From: an uncultured Odoribacter sp.
GTDB taxonomy: Bacteria; Bacteroidota; Bacteroidia; Bacteroidales; Marinifilaceae
Assembly: GCA_900544025.1 (NCBI GenBank)
Contig: UQTM01000012.1
Span: forward strand, 1-63,040
Length of the DNA: 63,040 nt
Direction: 5' to 3'
Numbering within the stretch: the first letter of the stretch is position 1; each line of letters begins with the position of its first letter. The position numbers and the translations under genes were made by a program. The notes beneath the pieces are model-generated. The model made no database searches. It saw only the letters and a list, made by a program, of their open reading frames with translations, and had not been told where the DNA came from. Shown here piece by piece: positions 25,396 through 35,466 of the stretch.

Positions 25396-27444
25396 TTATT
25401 CTTTTCCGCTCACACTAAATTCCGCCCAGCACGGATTACCTCCGCTGGTTTTGGGATTCAGCACTTCGCACTTCACATAGCGTGCCCGGAGCCATTCTTC
25501 CTCTTCCGCTAATTCGAAGTTTTGCAGCCTGTCGCCGTTGGTTTCCAGATTGGCTTCCAACAAGAGTTGCCAGCCCGCGAAATTAGGATCGAATTGGCCG
25601 GAACCGTCAACCGGAGCCTGAGTCGATATATATACTTTTAATGTGCCGGGGCGTGTGTTTGCCGATCCGGTTCCATCACGTTGGGCAAAGGAGACTCCTC
25701 CGAGATTGTATTCTTTTTGCATATCGAATACCACGTAACCCGGCCATGATTTTCCATTGTCGGCAGATGTTGCGAATTTGGTTTTCAAATCGTCGTCCAA
25801 TAGAAGCTGAGGTCCGTAACTGCTTGCACTTCCATATTGTTTTGGGAAAAAGCCCAGAATCGTCCAGTCTGCCCGGCTGATCGGTTTCGGACCGCAGTCG
25901 TATTCGGGATTCGGGAATTGTGTAGGATCGGGTTCGTGATAAATATCTACGATAGAAGGATCGGTTACTGGCCCGTAGTCGAACGATTTCCAGAATTCAC
26001 CTTTGTCGAGCCCCCGTTCCGTAGTTTCCCATGCCGGGAATTTACCTAAATAACACCGGGCTTCTTTGGATATTTTGAATCCCCAGTCATCGAAGAACGG
26101 CAATAGGTTTGCATTGGCGTATTCACATACTCTCCGGGCGAAGAAATCGCGTTTTTCCTGGTCGCTGCTTGTGGATTCTGTGCTGGTGCGGTTTTGTATC
26201 CCGAGGTATTTATAAACGCCCCAATCCAGCCCGTACGCCAGTTGGACGAAAGGAACGAGTAATTGGCCTACGGTGAGGTCTGTGGTGTTGTCTTTCGTGT
26301 CGTTCGGAGTGTTCAGCACATAGTTTTCCACTGTCGCTTTAAATTCGTCCAGACGGGAACCGGTTGCCCAATAACCGCAAAACCGGCAATACCAGCTAAA
26401 AATATTCAGGTTACAGGTCACTTCTCCCAATCCATTCCATTTCCATTTCGGATTTTGGAAATTATGCCCGATTTCATGCCATAATCCCCACATATTTCCA
26501 GCTTCCAGCTCTTCCGGTTGTACCCACCTTTGATCCGAGTTCCAGCCTGCCACGAACGGATAGCCCGAGTGGGCGGCTCCCCCGCATTGCTGGATGTCGA
26601 GGCACACTCTCCAAGGGGTCAGGATAGCCCGCATATTATCGGGGGCATTGGGGTCCTGGCTGAATCCGAATACTTCGTCGTAGCTATAATAAATGAATTT
26701 ATCGTAGAATTCCACTAATCGTTGCGGGTCGTTTACCGTTTTCAGCATTTCCAGCGGGAACGTGCAGATAAATCTTTCTCCTCTGAGTTCTCCCCAGGGC
26801 ACGGAAGTTTGAGCAAGCATGTTTTTCCATTCCTGTGCGTTACCGCCTTTTATAAAATCCGGCGATTTGACACAGCCCTTAAAACCAAAAGTATGTTCGC
26901 CTTCGACCTGCTGAGGGAAAATCAGATATACCTGTCCGCCGAAGTAGCTCGATATTTTATTTTCGCCTGCTTCCAGCTTGCCTTTGACGTATATTTTGTA
27001 GTATCTTTTCTGGTTTTCTACAGCATCGCCTCCCACACAGGGGTGATCGAGGTCGCAAGGCCAGACTCCGATACGGTATTCCACACCGGTTAATCCGGCG
27101 GGAACATTTACTGTGATCACTTCCGCTGCCGGAGCATACAATCCCGTGCTAAAGAAAGGCGTAGGATTCGAACTGTTCGGCGAAGGTTTTTTATAATAGG
27201 GTTTCAATGTAATCGTCGTATCCTGGATTCTTCTTTCCTGTTTCGATATTTCTCCAGGGAATACAGCTACCCATTCCCGGTGGGGATTGGCGATAGTTTC
27301 TACCCATTCGGGTAAAGTTTCTTCGGGTTCTACCGGTTTTTCGATAACCTGAAGCGGGTTTTCATCTGCTATTTTTCCTTCTTCGCAGGATTGTCCGGCA
27401 ACGATCAGTAAAAGCAGCGTGGCGATTAAATTTATTTTTTTCAT
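25396..27444 (-). CDS. M60-like zinc metallopeptidase lipoprotein with C-terminal discoidin domain
   Basis: The 682-residue protein has a lipobox with Cys20 (AGQSC) followed by EEG. After a linker rich in Pro/Glu, an M60 N-terminal beta region (about 70-200) leads to the catalytic motif HEIGH at 323-327 with Glu341 downstream (HEXXH-X13-E). The F5/8 type C domain occupies about 540-680 (PQLLLDDDLKTKFATS, LKVYISTQAP, ARYVKCEV). The mature protein has 14 further cysteines, several in close pairs (CDLDHPC, CRFC), which suggests disulfides. It is the last gene of the right locus. The role should match the left M60: surface cleavage of mucin-like glycoproteins. Domain order differs from the 931-residue enzyme, so the pair is not a simple recent duplication. 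Confidence 0.88.
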   Translation of the reverse strand: MKKINLIATLLLLIVAGQSCEEGKIADENPLQVIEKPVEPEETLPEWVETIANPHREWVAVFPGEISKQERRIQDTTITLKPYYKKPSPNSSNPTPFFSTGLYAPAAEVITVNVPAGLTGVEYRIGVWPCDLDHPCVGGDAVENQKRYYKIYVKGKLEAGENKISSYFGGQVYLIFPQQVEGEHTFGFKGCVKSPDFIKGGNAQEWKNMLAQTSVPWGELRGERFICTFPLEMLKTVNDPQRLVEFYDKFIYYSYDEVFGFSQDPNAPDNMRAILTPWRVCLDIQQCGGAAHSGYPFVAGWNSDQRWVQPEELEAGNMWGLWHEIGHNFQNPKWKWNGLGEVTCNLNIFSWYCRFCGYWATGSRLDEFKATVENYVLNTPNDTKDNTTDLTVGQLLVPFVQLAYGLDWGVYKYLGIQNRTSTESTSSDQEKRDFFARRVCEYANANLLPFFDDWGFKISKEARCYLGKFPAWETTERGLDKGEFWKSFDYGPVTDPSIVDIYHEPDPTQFPNPEYDCGPKPISRADWTILGFFPKQYGSASSYGPQLLLDDDLKTKFATSADNGKSWPGYVVFDMQKEYNLGGVSFAQRDGTGSANTRPGTLKVYISTQAPVDGSGQFDPNFAGWQLLLEANLETNGDRLQNFELAEEEEWLRARYVKCEVLNPKTSGGNPCWAEFSVSGKE

Positions 27445-27489
27445 ACTCCGTTGTTTAATTGTTTATGATAAATTACGGATTCCATTTTT

Positions 27490-29106
27490 TCAGTTTTTAA
27501 GCGGGTCGTAAGGGATAAACCAATTTTCTTTCGATTCCAGAAATTCGGTGTATTTTTCCCTTTCGTTTACCGGGAATTTCTCTTTTATCAGTCCGGTTAC
27601 GAAATCGCTGCCCCAATATCTTCCCATCCGGATCAACGCTCCCCAGCGTTTACCTTCGAAAGCGAGTTCCAGCGTGTATTCGTTTAAGATCAGGCTGTCG
27701 ATCTGCTGCCTTTTGATCAGCATTTGTTGCTCTTCGGGCAGGCTGGAAACCAATTGTTCTGTCCCGTCCAGCTTTACTTTTTCAGGCAATACGTGCCGTT
27801 TCAGATTTACTCGTCCCCGTACGCCTGCATTTTCCACCAGCAAGGGACTGTATAACGGCGAGTTGAACGGGCGTTTCAGGAAACCGCCGGGGGTGACGTA
27901 TTGTATAACCCCGTCGTTCAGAAATGCCATGGCTTCTTCCTGTAAGTCGCAATGATTCAATGCTTCGGCTATCATGAGGTGGATTTCTGCCGCCCTGTAA
28001 ATCGGAATATAATGATCCCGTTCGTGGGGTGCTTTTCCCCGGTGATATTTAATAACTACCGTATCGCCGTTTTCTACTCCGATATTGATTTGTTTTCTCG
28101 TCTTGTCACCCGTTCCTTCTGCAGCGTCGATTTTCCATTCCTGTATATCGAATAATTCATTCAGGCGGGATGCAGGTTTCAGGTAATAGACATTCGGGCT
28201 GATATTCGAGAAATAATATTGCAGCTTGTTTTGTTGCTGTTTAATAGCATCGAAAGGTACTACCGTAACCAATTCCTGTAAATTGGAAGCAATGGAATTG
28301 GTGAAAATGTCCGAATAGTTGCCGCTTTTTTTCACAATAAAATCTCCGTTCCCGTTTTTAATCACATTCTGCAGGAATTCGAAAGCGGTGTAATAATCGC
28401 CTTTCCATAGATATAATTCTCCTAACAGGGCATTCGGATTCACCCCGAAACGAATCCATTCGTCTCCCTGAATGTTGGTAATATCCCTCCATACTAAACT
28501 TTTCTTTCCGTCGATCCCGTTGAAACCGTTTTCCATGGAATAGATCACCTGATCGATCAGATCGTTGAAAGCCAGCATTTGTCCTCTGCCGAGGTCAGTG
28601 TAATCGGAAAGGGAATAATCGTGATAAAGTGCTTTCCCGTAGAGCTTGCCGAGAGTGAGATAACTCCACGCCCGGTAGCGGATTGCTTCCGAAATCATTC
28701 CTTCGAGCACATTTACCGGGATTGCTCCCGGATTTTCTTTTTCATATTGCAGAGCGTGGCGGATAAAATCGTTGCAGTTGATAATTAACTTGTAATAGGG
28801 ATCGGGAGCTACCGATTTATTGCCGTTTCCTGCCTGAAACCGGAATATATCCCAAAGCTCGACCGGGGCGTTGGAAGTGGGGGTGGTTAATCCACCCATT
28901 AATTCCGACAGAACGATGTAGTGTTCCGCGGCTTCCTGAAAACGTACTGCATTCCCGATAAAAGAACTGTAAACTTCGTAATATTCGTGATAGTTCTGGT
29001 CTTCTTTCAGGATGTTGTTGGGCTCCACGTCGAAAAAATTCTGACATGCCGTACAACTCAGGAGGCCGGATAAACAAAGGATTGAAACTATATTTCTCAT
29101 AATCAT
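27490..29106 (-). CDS. Divergent SusD/RagB-family lipoprotein, right locus
   Basis: The 538-residue protein has a lipobox with Cys21 (SCTAC) followed by QNFFDVEPNN. SusD-type helices are seen, with KLIINCNDFIRHALQ, AAEIHLMIAEALNHC and LELAFEGKRWGALIRMGRY. It ends NWFIPYDPLKN. It is the paralogue of the protein at 13724-15322 and lies 12 bases after the divergent SusC gene. It is expected to be the substrate lid for that barrel. Confidence 0.9.
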   Translation of the reverse strand: MIMRNIVSILCLSGLLSCTACQNFFDVEPNNILKEDQNYHEYYEVYSSFIGNAVRFQEAAEHYIVLSELMGGLTTPTSNAPVELWDIFRFQAGNGNKSVAPDPYYKLIINCNDFIRHALQYEKENPGAIPVNVLEGMISEAIRYRAWSYLTLGKLYGKALYHDYSLSDYTDLGRGQMLAFNDLIDQVIYSMENGFNGIDGKKSLVWRDITNIQGDEWIRFGVNPNALLGELYLWKGDYYTAFEFLQNVIKNGNGDFIVKKSGNYSDIFTNSIASNLQELVTVVPFDAIKQQQNKLQYYFSNISPNVYYLKPASRLNELFDIQEWKIDAAEGTGDKTRKQINIGVENGDTVVIKYHRGKAPHERDHYIPIYRAAEIHLMIAEALNHCDLQEEAMAFLNDGVIQYVTPGGFLKRPFNSPLYSPLLVENAGVRGRVNLKRHVLPEKVKLDGTEQLVSSLPEEQQMLIKRQQIDSLILNEYTLELAFEGKRWGALIRMGRYWGSDFVTGLIKEKFPVNEREKYTEFLESKENWFIPYDPLKN

Positions 29107-29118
29107 TGTAGTTATTGG

Positions 29119-32100
29119 TTAGAAATTCAGTTTTACACCGAGGCGTACACTGCTTGCCGTTGGAATTTTTCCCTGGTCGATTCCTTGTAATTGTGAAGAA
29201 TACGACCATGAAAATTCAGGATCTAACCCCAGGTATTTGGTGAAAGTCAAAAGATTGTCGCCGCTCAGGTAGATTTGCAGCTGCCGGATAAAACTCAATT
29301 CCCTGGGGAATGTGTAACTTAATGTCACGTTTTTCAATTTCAGGTATGAACCATCCTCGATCCAGCGGGAAGAGAAGCGGTTGTTCCCTGCCGGATCGCC
29401 GTAATTAGCACGCGGCATATCGGTGATCTGCCCGTAGTTGTTCCATCTCCGGGCGGCTGTTTCGGTTTGGTTGATAAAACCATCGAGAGATTCGAGGTTC
29501 CGTCTTGTTACATTGTAAATTTCGTTACCGTAACTGTAAGAGAACAACGCTGAAAGCTCTAATCCCCGGTAACGGAATCCTGTATAAAATCCTCCGAAGA
29601 AATCGGGAGTGGCCGATCCCAAAATCGTGCGGTCTGCATCGTCGATCACGTGGTCGCCGTTCCGGTCGGCAAAATGGATATCACCTGCCTGAAAGCTATT
29701 TCCATTGTAAGAAACAAGCCCGGCTGCGTCGGCATCTTCCTGCGTGGAAAACACTTCGCCTGCTTCGAATCCGTAGAAAGCGAAAGGCGATTCACCCACC
29801 TGTGTGATTAATTGGCTGCCGTCCGAGAAGTCGGTAATCATACTTTTTTCTCCGCCCAGGCTGCTGACTTTGGTTTTATAATGGGTGATGTTTCCTCCGG
29901 CATACCATTGAAATTGTCCGCGTTGCAATAGATTGAGGTGTAGCGAAGCTTCCACCGCATCGGTTTTCAATTTTCCGGCATTGGTAAACATACGTCCGTA
30001 ACCGTAAGCAGAAGGCATTTCTTTGCCGAGCAACATATCGCGGGTATTCTCCCGGTAGTAGTTCAGGCTAAGCGCAAGCCTCCGTCCCAGCAGGGAAAAG
30101 TCGATTCCGGCATTATAGCTTTCCACTTTTTCGGGTTTCAGCCGGCTGTTGGGGATATTTTCTTTCACCATACCCACTATATCGTGAAAAGGCTGATTTA
30201 CGTAATAGTTCTGCGAATATACCGAAGAGTAACGGCTGTTGCCCAGAACGGCCCATGCGCCTCTTACCAGAAATTCGTCTATCCCGTTCACATCTTGCAG
30301 GAACACCGTATTTTTCAGGTTTATTCCCAGATTTACACCGGGCAGCCATTGCAGGCGTACGGCGTTTTTCCCGGTGGACGAAGCTGCGTCGGCAGCCAGG
30401 GTGGCCGATAAGTAGAATAGGTGGTTATAGTTATAATACAACCGGGCATACGCGTTCATCCAATTCCAAATGTCTTCGTACCCGTCGATTTTCTTACCGT
30501 AGTCCGATTCCGAGCGGTCTAAGGTTTTGTAAAAATCGGAGGTCGTATTGACGACTTCGGCGTGGTCGTATTCGCGGCGGGAAGTGATTAGCTGGTAACC
30601 CAGGCTCGCTGTCACGTTGTGTCTTTCCTTGAATGTATGTTTATAGCTTCCTTGTGCTTTGGCATAGATATTATACCCCAGCCCGACGCCTCCTCTCACG
30701 GTGTTATGAGCGTACCCATCCATAAGCGGTGCGATGGAAGGCTGGCTTTTACCGGGAACAAACAGGTTTTCTGAATTATAGTTATAGTATATACCCAGCA
30801 TGGCATCGAAATTGAATTTGGTGTTCGGCTGATAGTTCAGGGCGATGTTTCCCAAAATATCGTAAGTTTTCATCGTCGCTTCCACCTGTTCTACCACCGC
30901 TCTCGGGTTACTGATACCGAACTGGCGGACGGTATCGAAACGGGATACCCGGTTTCCATACATATCCTTTTCCCAAACACCCAAAACCGGAGCTTTATAC
31001 AAAGCTGCGAGTAAAGGATTGGTTTGGGGGATCATTCCCTGTTCCTGCAAATGGCTCTGCACATAGCTGAATCCGAAAGAAGCGGACATCTTTACTTTGG
31101 CCGATACGTTCAGGTCGGCGTTCAGGCGGGTATAGTATTTGGATAAGTCGGTGTTTTTCACCACTCCGTTATTGCGTAAATATCCGGCGGTGAGATTATA
31201 TTTGGCGATCTCGTCCCCTCCCTTTACTTTCAAGATGTTTTCCGTGGAAAAAGCGCATTGGTTATAGATTTCGTCCTGCCAATCGGTGTTGTTTCCATAG
31301 ATGTGCCGATAATAGTGCTGATAATCGTAATCGTCTTTTAGAAAAGGAAATAAAGCTACTAACTCATTGGTGTTTGCCACTTTGGTTTCCCCTACATCTA
31401 CCAGATAGCTTTTGAATCCGTCGGCATCCAGCATCGGGTAACGTTTATTCATCCAGGTCAGTCCGTTGATTGTTTGGAATTCGACTTTGGTTTCCATATC
31501 GCTGGCCTTATCGGTTTCGATGAGAAGTACCCCGTTCGAGCCCATAGAGCCGTACATGGCTGCATCCGCTCCCTGCACGAATGTGAAGCTACGGACATCT
31601 TTTAGAGATACAGGCATCAGGATATTTTTGGAATACCCGGAAATCACCGGGGATTCTTCCATATCCGGCAACAGGGGAAGCCCATCGACCACGATCAGCG
31701 GGGCATTATTGGCTGAGAGGCTCCGGATACCCCGTAAATTCAGGTAAGCACCTTCGCCGGGCATACCGCTTTTTTCGAGGGCCTGTACACCGGGAATCGT
31801 TCCATAGAGGGTTTCGTCGAGAAACGGTTTGGCATTGTTCAGGTCTTTCAATCCCCGTGAAAAAGGATTACCTGTGCGGTCGTAATGGTTTACCTGTCCT
31901 AAAGGCAACGTGTGTTCCGGGTGGAAAGCCGGCGTATTCACGTCGAGCAGATAAACTTCTAACTGTTCCCGTCCGTTCACCGGAACTTCTTTCGACAAAT
32001 AAAGATAGCTTTCGAAAAGCAGGGTGGTGTGCTTTTTATTTACCTGTATGATAAATTCACCTTTTTGATCGGTGACGACGGATTTTTTAGCATCCGCCGA

Positions 32101-32232
32101 CCATACCCTGGCCGATTCGATCGGGGTTTTGTCAGTGGCGCGCATGACTTTACCTTTGATCTCTGTCCATTCCTGAGCCCAGGAAACAGAGGCCATTAAT
32201 AGCAAACAAAGTGTTAAATATATGATTTTCAT
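29119..32232 (-). CDS. Divergent SusC-like transporter without a recognisable TonB box, right locus
   Basis: The 1037-residue protein has a signal peptide ending SVSWAQ and a carboxypeptidase-D regulatory-like domain (about 22-98). The region where the TonB box belongs reads FHPEHTLPLGQVNHYDRTGN, with no E-V-V-V-T-G. The plug retains GTIPGVQALEKSGMPGEG, LRGIRSLSANNAPLIVVDG and AAMYGSMGSNGVLLIET. The barrel ends with a VRLGVKLNF strand. It shares layout and many motifs with 10594-13713, including NTDWQDEIYNQ/NTDWQDEIFSP and SRWIEDGSYLKLKNVT. It pairs with the SusD encoded directly downstream. Confidence 0.92.
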   Translation of the reverse strand: MKIIYLTLCLLLMASVSWAQEWTEIKGKVMRATDKTPIESARVWSADAKKSVVTDQKGEFIIQVNKKHTTLLFESYLYLSKEVPVNGREQLEVYLLDVNTPAFHPEHTLPLGQVNHYDRTGNPFSRGLKDLNNAKPFLDETLYGTIPGVQALEKSGMPGEGAYLNLRGIRSLSANNAPLIVVDGLPLLPDMEESPVISGYSKNILMPVSLKDVRSFTFVQGADAAMYGSMGSNGVLLIETDKASDMETKVEFQTINGLTWMNKRYPMLDADGFKSYLVDVGETKVANTNELVALFPFLKDDYDYQHYYRHIYGNNTDWQDEIYNQCAFSTENILKVKGGDEIAKYNLTAGYLRNNGVVKNTDLSKYYTRLNADLNVSAKVKMSASFGFSYVQSHLQEQGMIPQTNPLLAALYKAPVLGVWEKDMYGNRVSRFDTVRQFGISNPRAVVEQVEATMKTYDILGNIALNYQPNTKFNFDAMLGIYYNYNSENLFVPGKSQPSIAPLMDGYAHNTVRGGVGLGYNIYAKAQGSYKHTFKERHNVTASLGYQLITSRREYDHAEVVNTTSDFYKTLDRSESDYGKKIDGYEDIWNWMNAYARLYYNYNHLFYLSATLAADAASSTGKNAVRLQWLPGVNLGINLKNTVFLQDVNGIDEFLVRGAWAVLGNSRYSSVYSQNYYVNQPFHDIVGMVKENIPNSRLKPEKVESYNAGIDFSLLGRRLALSLNYYRENTRDMLLGKEMPSAYGYGRMFTNAGKLKTDAVEASLHLNLLQRGQFQWYAGGNITHYKTKVSSLGGEKSMITDFSDGSQLITQVGESPFAFYGFEAGEVFSTQEDADAAGLVSYNGNSFQAGDIHFADRNGDHVIDDADRTILGSATPDFFGGFYTGFRYRGLELSALFSYSYGNEIYNVTRRNLESLDGFINQTETAARRWNNYGQITDMPRANYGDPAGNNRFSSRWIEDGSYLKLKNVTLSYTFPRELSFIRQLQIYLSGDNLLTFTKYLGLDPEFSWSYSSQLQGIDQGKIPTASSVRLGVKLNF

Positions 32233-32247
32233 AGTCTTGTGTGTTTA

Positions 32248-33852
32248 TTAATACATCTCATCCCGGTTGGCAACCAGCTTGATACCCCGGATGTTAATAT
32301 TTTTATAGCTTCCTGAGGCCCAGATGAGGAAATTAAACCGTAGGTCCTTTGTAGGTTTGGTGAGCTTAATCGTCCCCACGATACCTTGATAGTAGCTGCT
32401 TGCAACGTCTGTCTTGGAAAAAGTGGATTGCGAAACCTGTTCCTGTAAAGTTTGGCTATACCGTCCGTCCGGTTGAAGCAGGGTACCTTCTACGGCATCT
32501 GAAATCACAGAAATCGTGATCGGTACGGCTGAATAAGAACGGAGCCACACATATACATCGTAAGTTCCCGGATATAATAACGTGGGGATCACTTTGTTTT
32601 TCATATCCTTTTCCAAAATGGTAAATTCTGCATATACGGTGTCTGTTTCCGTATTACGTGAAGAATGTGCCCGCCACCAGGTGTTCGAAACGTCTTGTGC
32701 ATAGGGGTTTTTGTTGAGCTGTGCATCTACGTAGATGATTTCGGACGAAGTGGTGGTATAACCTTTTCCCCCGTATGCGAAATAGGTTTCCCGTTCCGTA
32801 GCCGTAGCCCGTTGCCAAAGGTCGGGAATGATGTATTCCACGTCTTTTAGCAAAGAAGATTTGGGGAAGACGAATTTCGTAACCGGATAGATCAGCCCGT
32901 TGCTGACGGGAATCACTTCTGCCCGGTTCACTTCCTGGATGTCTGTACGCCAATGTTTGTTGTAGATAGAATAAATACTTTTATCTTTGTCGTAAACCGA
33001 AAGTTCACCCGAATAAATCAAAGCTTTCAACCACCAATCGTTCATTTCCTCTTTCAATTCTGTTGAAAGGGTATCCGCCAGCAAATAATTTTTCATTTCT
33101 TCGAAAGCCTCCAGTATGACCTGGTTGTCCGGTAACATAATCGTACTTTTGGTTTCTTCATCGCGTATGCTTCCGATGAAATTGTTGTGGATGACAAAAA
33201 CAGAATCGTAAATAGTGTTTCCGGTGGGATCTACTCCTATCGGGAAACTGCGTTCGATGTCGAATATCGTGTCGTTGCGTGCCAGCAAGGAGTCGCGTAA
33301 CATGGAATAGCTATCCGGCAGGGACTCGATATATTCGTATAGGTTTTTCCGGGGAATGATCAGGCCGGCTATTTCGTGAATCACGCCATTGCTGCAAACT
33401 TGATTGGTCGAAACGATATCTATTCCGTCCAGCATAAATCCGTCCGTATCGATACCCATAAAAAGATTTTTCCCTGCTAAGGTCTGAATCTTTTTCCCGT
33501 TTTCAAATTTGGGGTAATAAATAGGCATGTAGTTCAGCATATTCAAGGCGATCTGCTTTTTTTCCTTGTCGCTCCATTGGCCGAGTTCTTCCGGCGTGGG
33601 CATGTTCTTGTTATCCACAGCCCATACCGTAAGGATTTGATTGGCATTCAGCGTGTCCAGCACTCCCGTTTCTTTTAGGAAATCGGTAAATGCTGAATAT
33701 CTTTCCTCAAGGGAAAGGAAAACCCCGAGCTTTTCGGGAGAGCCTTCCTCCGTCCCTTCCTGCTGGCCTTTATAGTGTCCGTCCCAATCATCCTGGCAGG
33801 AAATTAGGGCGGTTACCAGCATAATAATCAATACTAATATCTTATTTTTCAT
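32248..33852 (-). CDS. FAS1 lipoprotein, third of the right locus
   Basis: The 534-residue protein has a lipobox with Cys19 (LISC) followed by QDDWDGHY, an acidic export-like signal. The first FAS1-like unit (about 40-170) has ILTVWAVDNKNM and ends GVIHEIAGLIIP. A second covers about 175-345 and ends GLIYPVTKFVFP. The C-terminal region is beta-rich (PGTYDVYVWLRSYS, closing LRFNFLIWASG). It matches the left-locus protein at 9032-10582 in position and layout. It is 15 bases upstream of the divergent SusC gene. Confidence 0.82.
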   Translation of the reverse strand: MKNKILVLIIMLVTALISCQDDWDGHYKGQQEGTEEGSPEKLGVFLSLEERYSAFTDFLKETGVLDTLNANQILTVWAVDNKNMPTPEELGQWSDKEKKQIALNMLNYMPIYYPKFENGKKIQTLAGKNLFMGIDTDGFMLDGIDIVSTNQVCSNGVIHEIAGLIIPRKNLYEYIESLPDSYSMLRDSLLARNDTIFDIERSFPIGVDPTGNTIYDSVFVIHNNFIGSIRDEETKSTIMLPDNQVILEAFEEMKNYLLADTLSTELKEEMNDWWLKALIYSGELSVYDKDKSIYSIYNKHWRTDIQEVNRAEVIPVSNGLIYPVTKFVFPKSSLLKDVEYIIPDLWQRATATERETYFAYGGKGYTTTSSEIIYVDAQLNKNPYAQDVSNTWWRAHSSRNTETDTVYAEFTILEKDMKNKVIPTLLYPGTYDVYVWLRSYSAVPITISVISDAVEGTLLQPDGRYSQTLQEQVSQSTFSKTDVASSYYQGIVGTIKLTKPTKDLRFNFLIWASGSYKNINIRGIKLVANRDEMY

Positions 33853-33858
33853 AGTCGT

Positions 33859-35445
33859 TTACTTTATCGGTTCAAACATTATAAAATCCAATTCGATGAT
33901 TCCGGATTTTACCGAAGCCAGCCGGACCACATGTTTCTTGGTTTCACGGAATTCGAAATCTCCCAATTCATGTGTTTTGTTGCTGTATCCGCCTTCTGCT
34001 ACCAGAGGCGATCCGGCTTTTTCCCCGTCGAAGAACACTTGGTAAGTTCCTCTGGTCGGACCGATCGGGGTACGTATTTTCAGTTTGTATTTTCCTTTGA
34101 TGATTACCGGGGTGTTTATTTCGATCCAGCCGATATTACCCGTGTTTACCGCCAACTGATCGGCATAGAGGAAATTGGCTTCCGAACCGCTGGGGAATCC
34201 GCTTCCCACATTCCAGGTGCCGTACCACACTTTGTAGGTCACGTAGGCGGCTCCTTGCGGCACAGATTCCCAACGCATATAATCCTTGAAAATTTCAGGG
34301 TCTAACACCGTCGAAAAGTTTCCTGATACCGTGGTGCGGTAGTTGCTTACGGAAGCAAAAGGAGGAACGTGTTCGTAGTCGGTGAATTCGAAAACAAACG
34401 TGATGGGAGCGGGCTCGAAAGGCATCATCAGATTGTTTATCTCATGTACCACTCCGTTCCGTAACAGGTAATTCATGCGTGACAGGTCTAACACCGTCCC
34501 TCCGCCGTTTTCCCTGTTGATAATCAGTTGACCGCTGATATCTTCGATCAGGGCTGTTTGCCGGTCACCGATAGGATATAGAATTTTTTCCTTTTTCCCG
34601 TTCGGCATATTGGTCGTTTCATAATTGGCGAGGTCGTTGAACGAGTATAGCGCATTCAATATGTGGTAACCGACAAATTGATTCAATGGATTGGATACGT
34701 CGGTATAGTCTGTGGTATTGCAATTCAGTAAATTTTTCAGCCCGTCGATGTCTTCAACGCCGTATGCATTGAAAACACTGTCGTTCACCACGAATAGCGT
34801 GCTGTATTCCCTTCCGCTATTTCCCTGTTGCCGTATTCGGTCTAATTTCTGATCGTAACCGGTGAGGCTTACGGCTTCTTTGAAAATGGAGTACCGTTGT
34901 TCTTGCTGTAATTTACCCCAAACCGTTTCCATAACAGGTTCCAGTACCTCGCTTATCACCTGTACGTGCCCATTTGTGCAGGCAATGTCCTGCTGTACGA
35001 TTTTGGCGACACCATTTACCCAGATCGTAGATCCTCCGGAATATTCGGTAATCAAATAGTCACCCGATTCCGTGGTGTCGCGCAATTTTCCGTTCGGGAA
35101 ATTGCGGGTAAGATAATCTCGTGTGGAAATGATATGATATTTCACAAGATAGGTTGCAACGTCTGTGGGAATATCGTTCACCGAAGCATAACCGTTTTTA
35201 TCCATATAACGGCGGAAAGCCTCCTGTTTCGGGACAAAGCAGGTGAATGTGCCGTCGAGATTCAAAGCATTGAATAAATCCAGTCTTTTCAGTAAGTCGC
35301 ACCATTCCCGGTAAGTTCCTTCCGAATCCAGGTAGTTTGCTATCGGATTTCCTTCCATGACGGTGAAATTCGATCCTTTATCCGGGTCTTCGCAATTTGC
35401 GAATAGCAGGAGCAGGGCAAACCATATAATTATATTCTTTTTCAT
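33859..35445 (-). CDS. FAS1 lipoprotein with C-terminal beta-sandwich-like domain, right locus
   Basis: The 528-residue protein has a lipobox with Cys18 (LFANC) followed by EDPD. Two FAS1-like units are seen: the first has FTCFVPKQEAFRRYMDKNG, and the second ends GVVHEINNLMMPFEP. The C-terminal 170 residues form a beta-rich module with the turn QVFFDGEKAGSP and a terminal strand IIELDFIMFEPIK, like its left-locus counterpart at 7403-9025. It lies between the canonical SusD gene and the other short FAS1 gene. Surface binding of the same substrate class is inferred. Confidence 0.85.
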   Translation of the reverse strand: MKKNIIIWFALLLLFANCEDPDKGSNFTVMEGNPIANYLDSEGTYREWCDLLKRLDLFNALNLDGTFTCFVPKQEAFRRYMDKNGYASVNDIPTDVATYLVKYHIISTRDYLTRNFPNGKLRDTTESGDYLITEYSGGSTIWVNGVAKIVQQDIACTNGHVQVISEVLEPVMETVWGKLQQEQRYSIFKEAVSLTGYDQKLDRIRQQGNSGREYSTLFVVNDSVFNAYGVEDIDGLKNLLNCNTTDYTDVSNPLNQFVGYHILNALYSFNDLANYETTNMPNGKKEKILYPIGDRQTALIEDISGQLIINRENGGGTVLDLSRMNYLLRNGVVHEINNLMMPFEPAPITFVFEFTDYEHVPPFASVSNYRTTVSGNFSTVLDPEIFKDYMRWESVPQGAAYVTYKVWYGTWNVGSGFPSGSEANFLYADQLAVNTGNIGWIEINTPVIIKGKYKLKIRTPIGPTRGTYQVFFDGEKAGSPLVAEGGYSNKTHELGDFEFRETKKHVVRLASVKSGIIELDFIMFEPIK

Positions 35446-35466
35446 AATCTCTTGATTGAATGTTTA

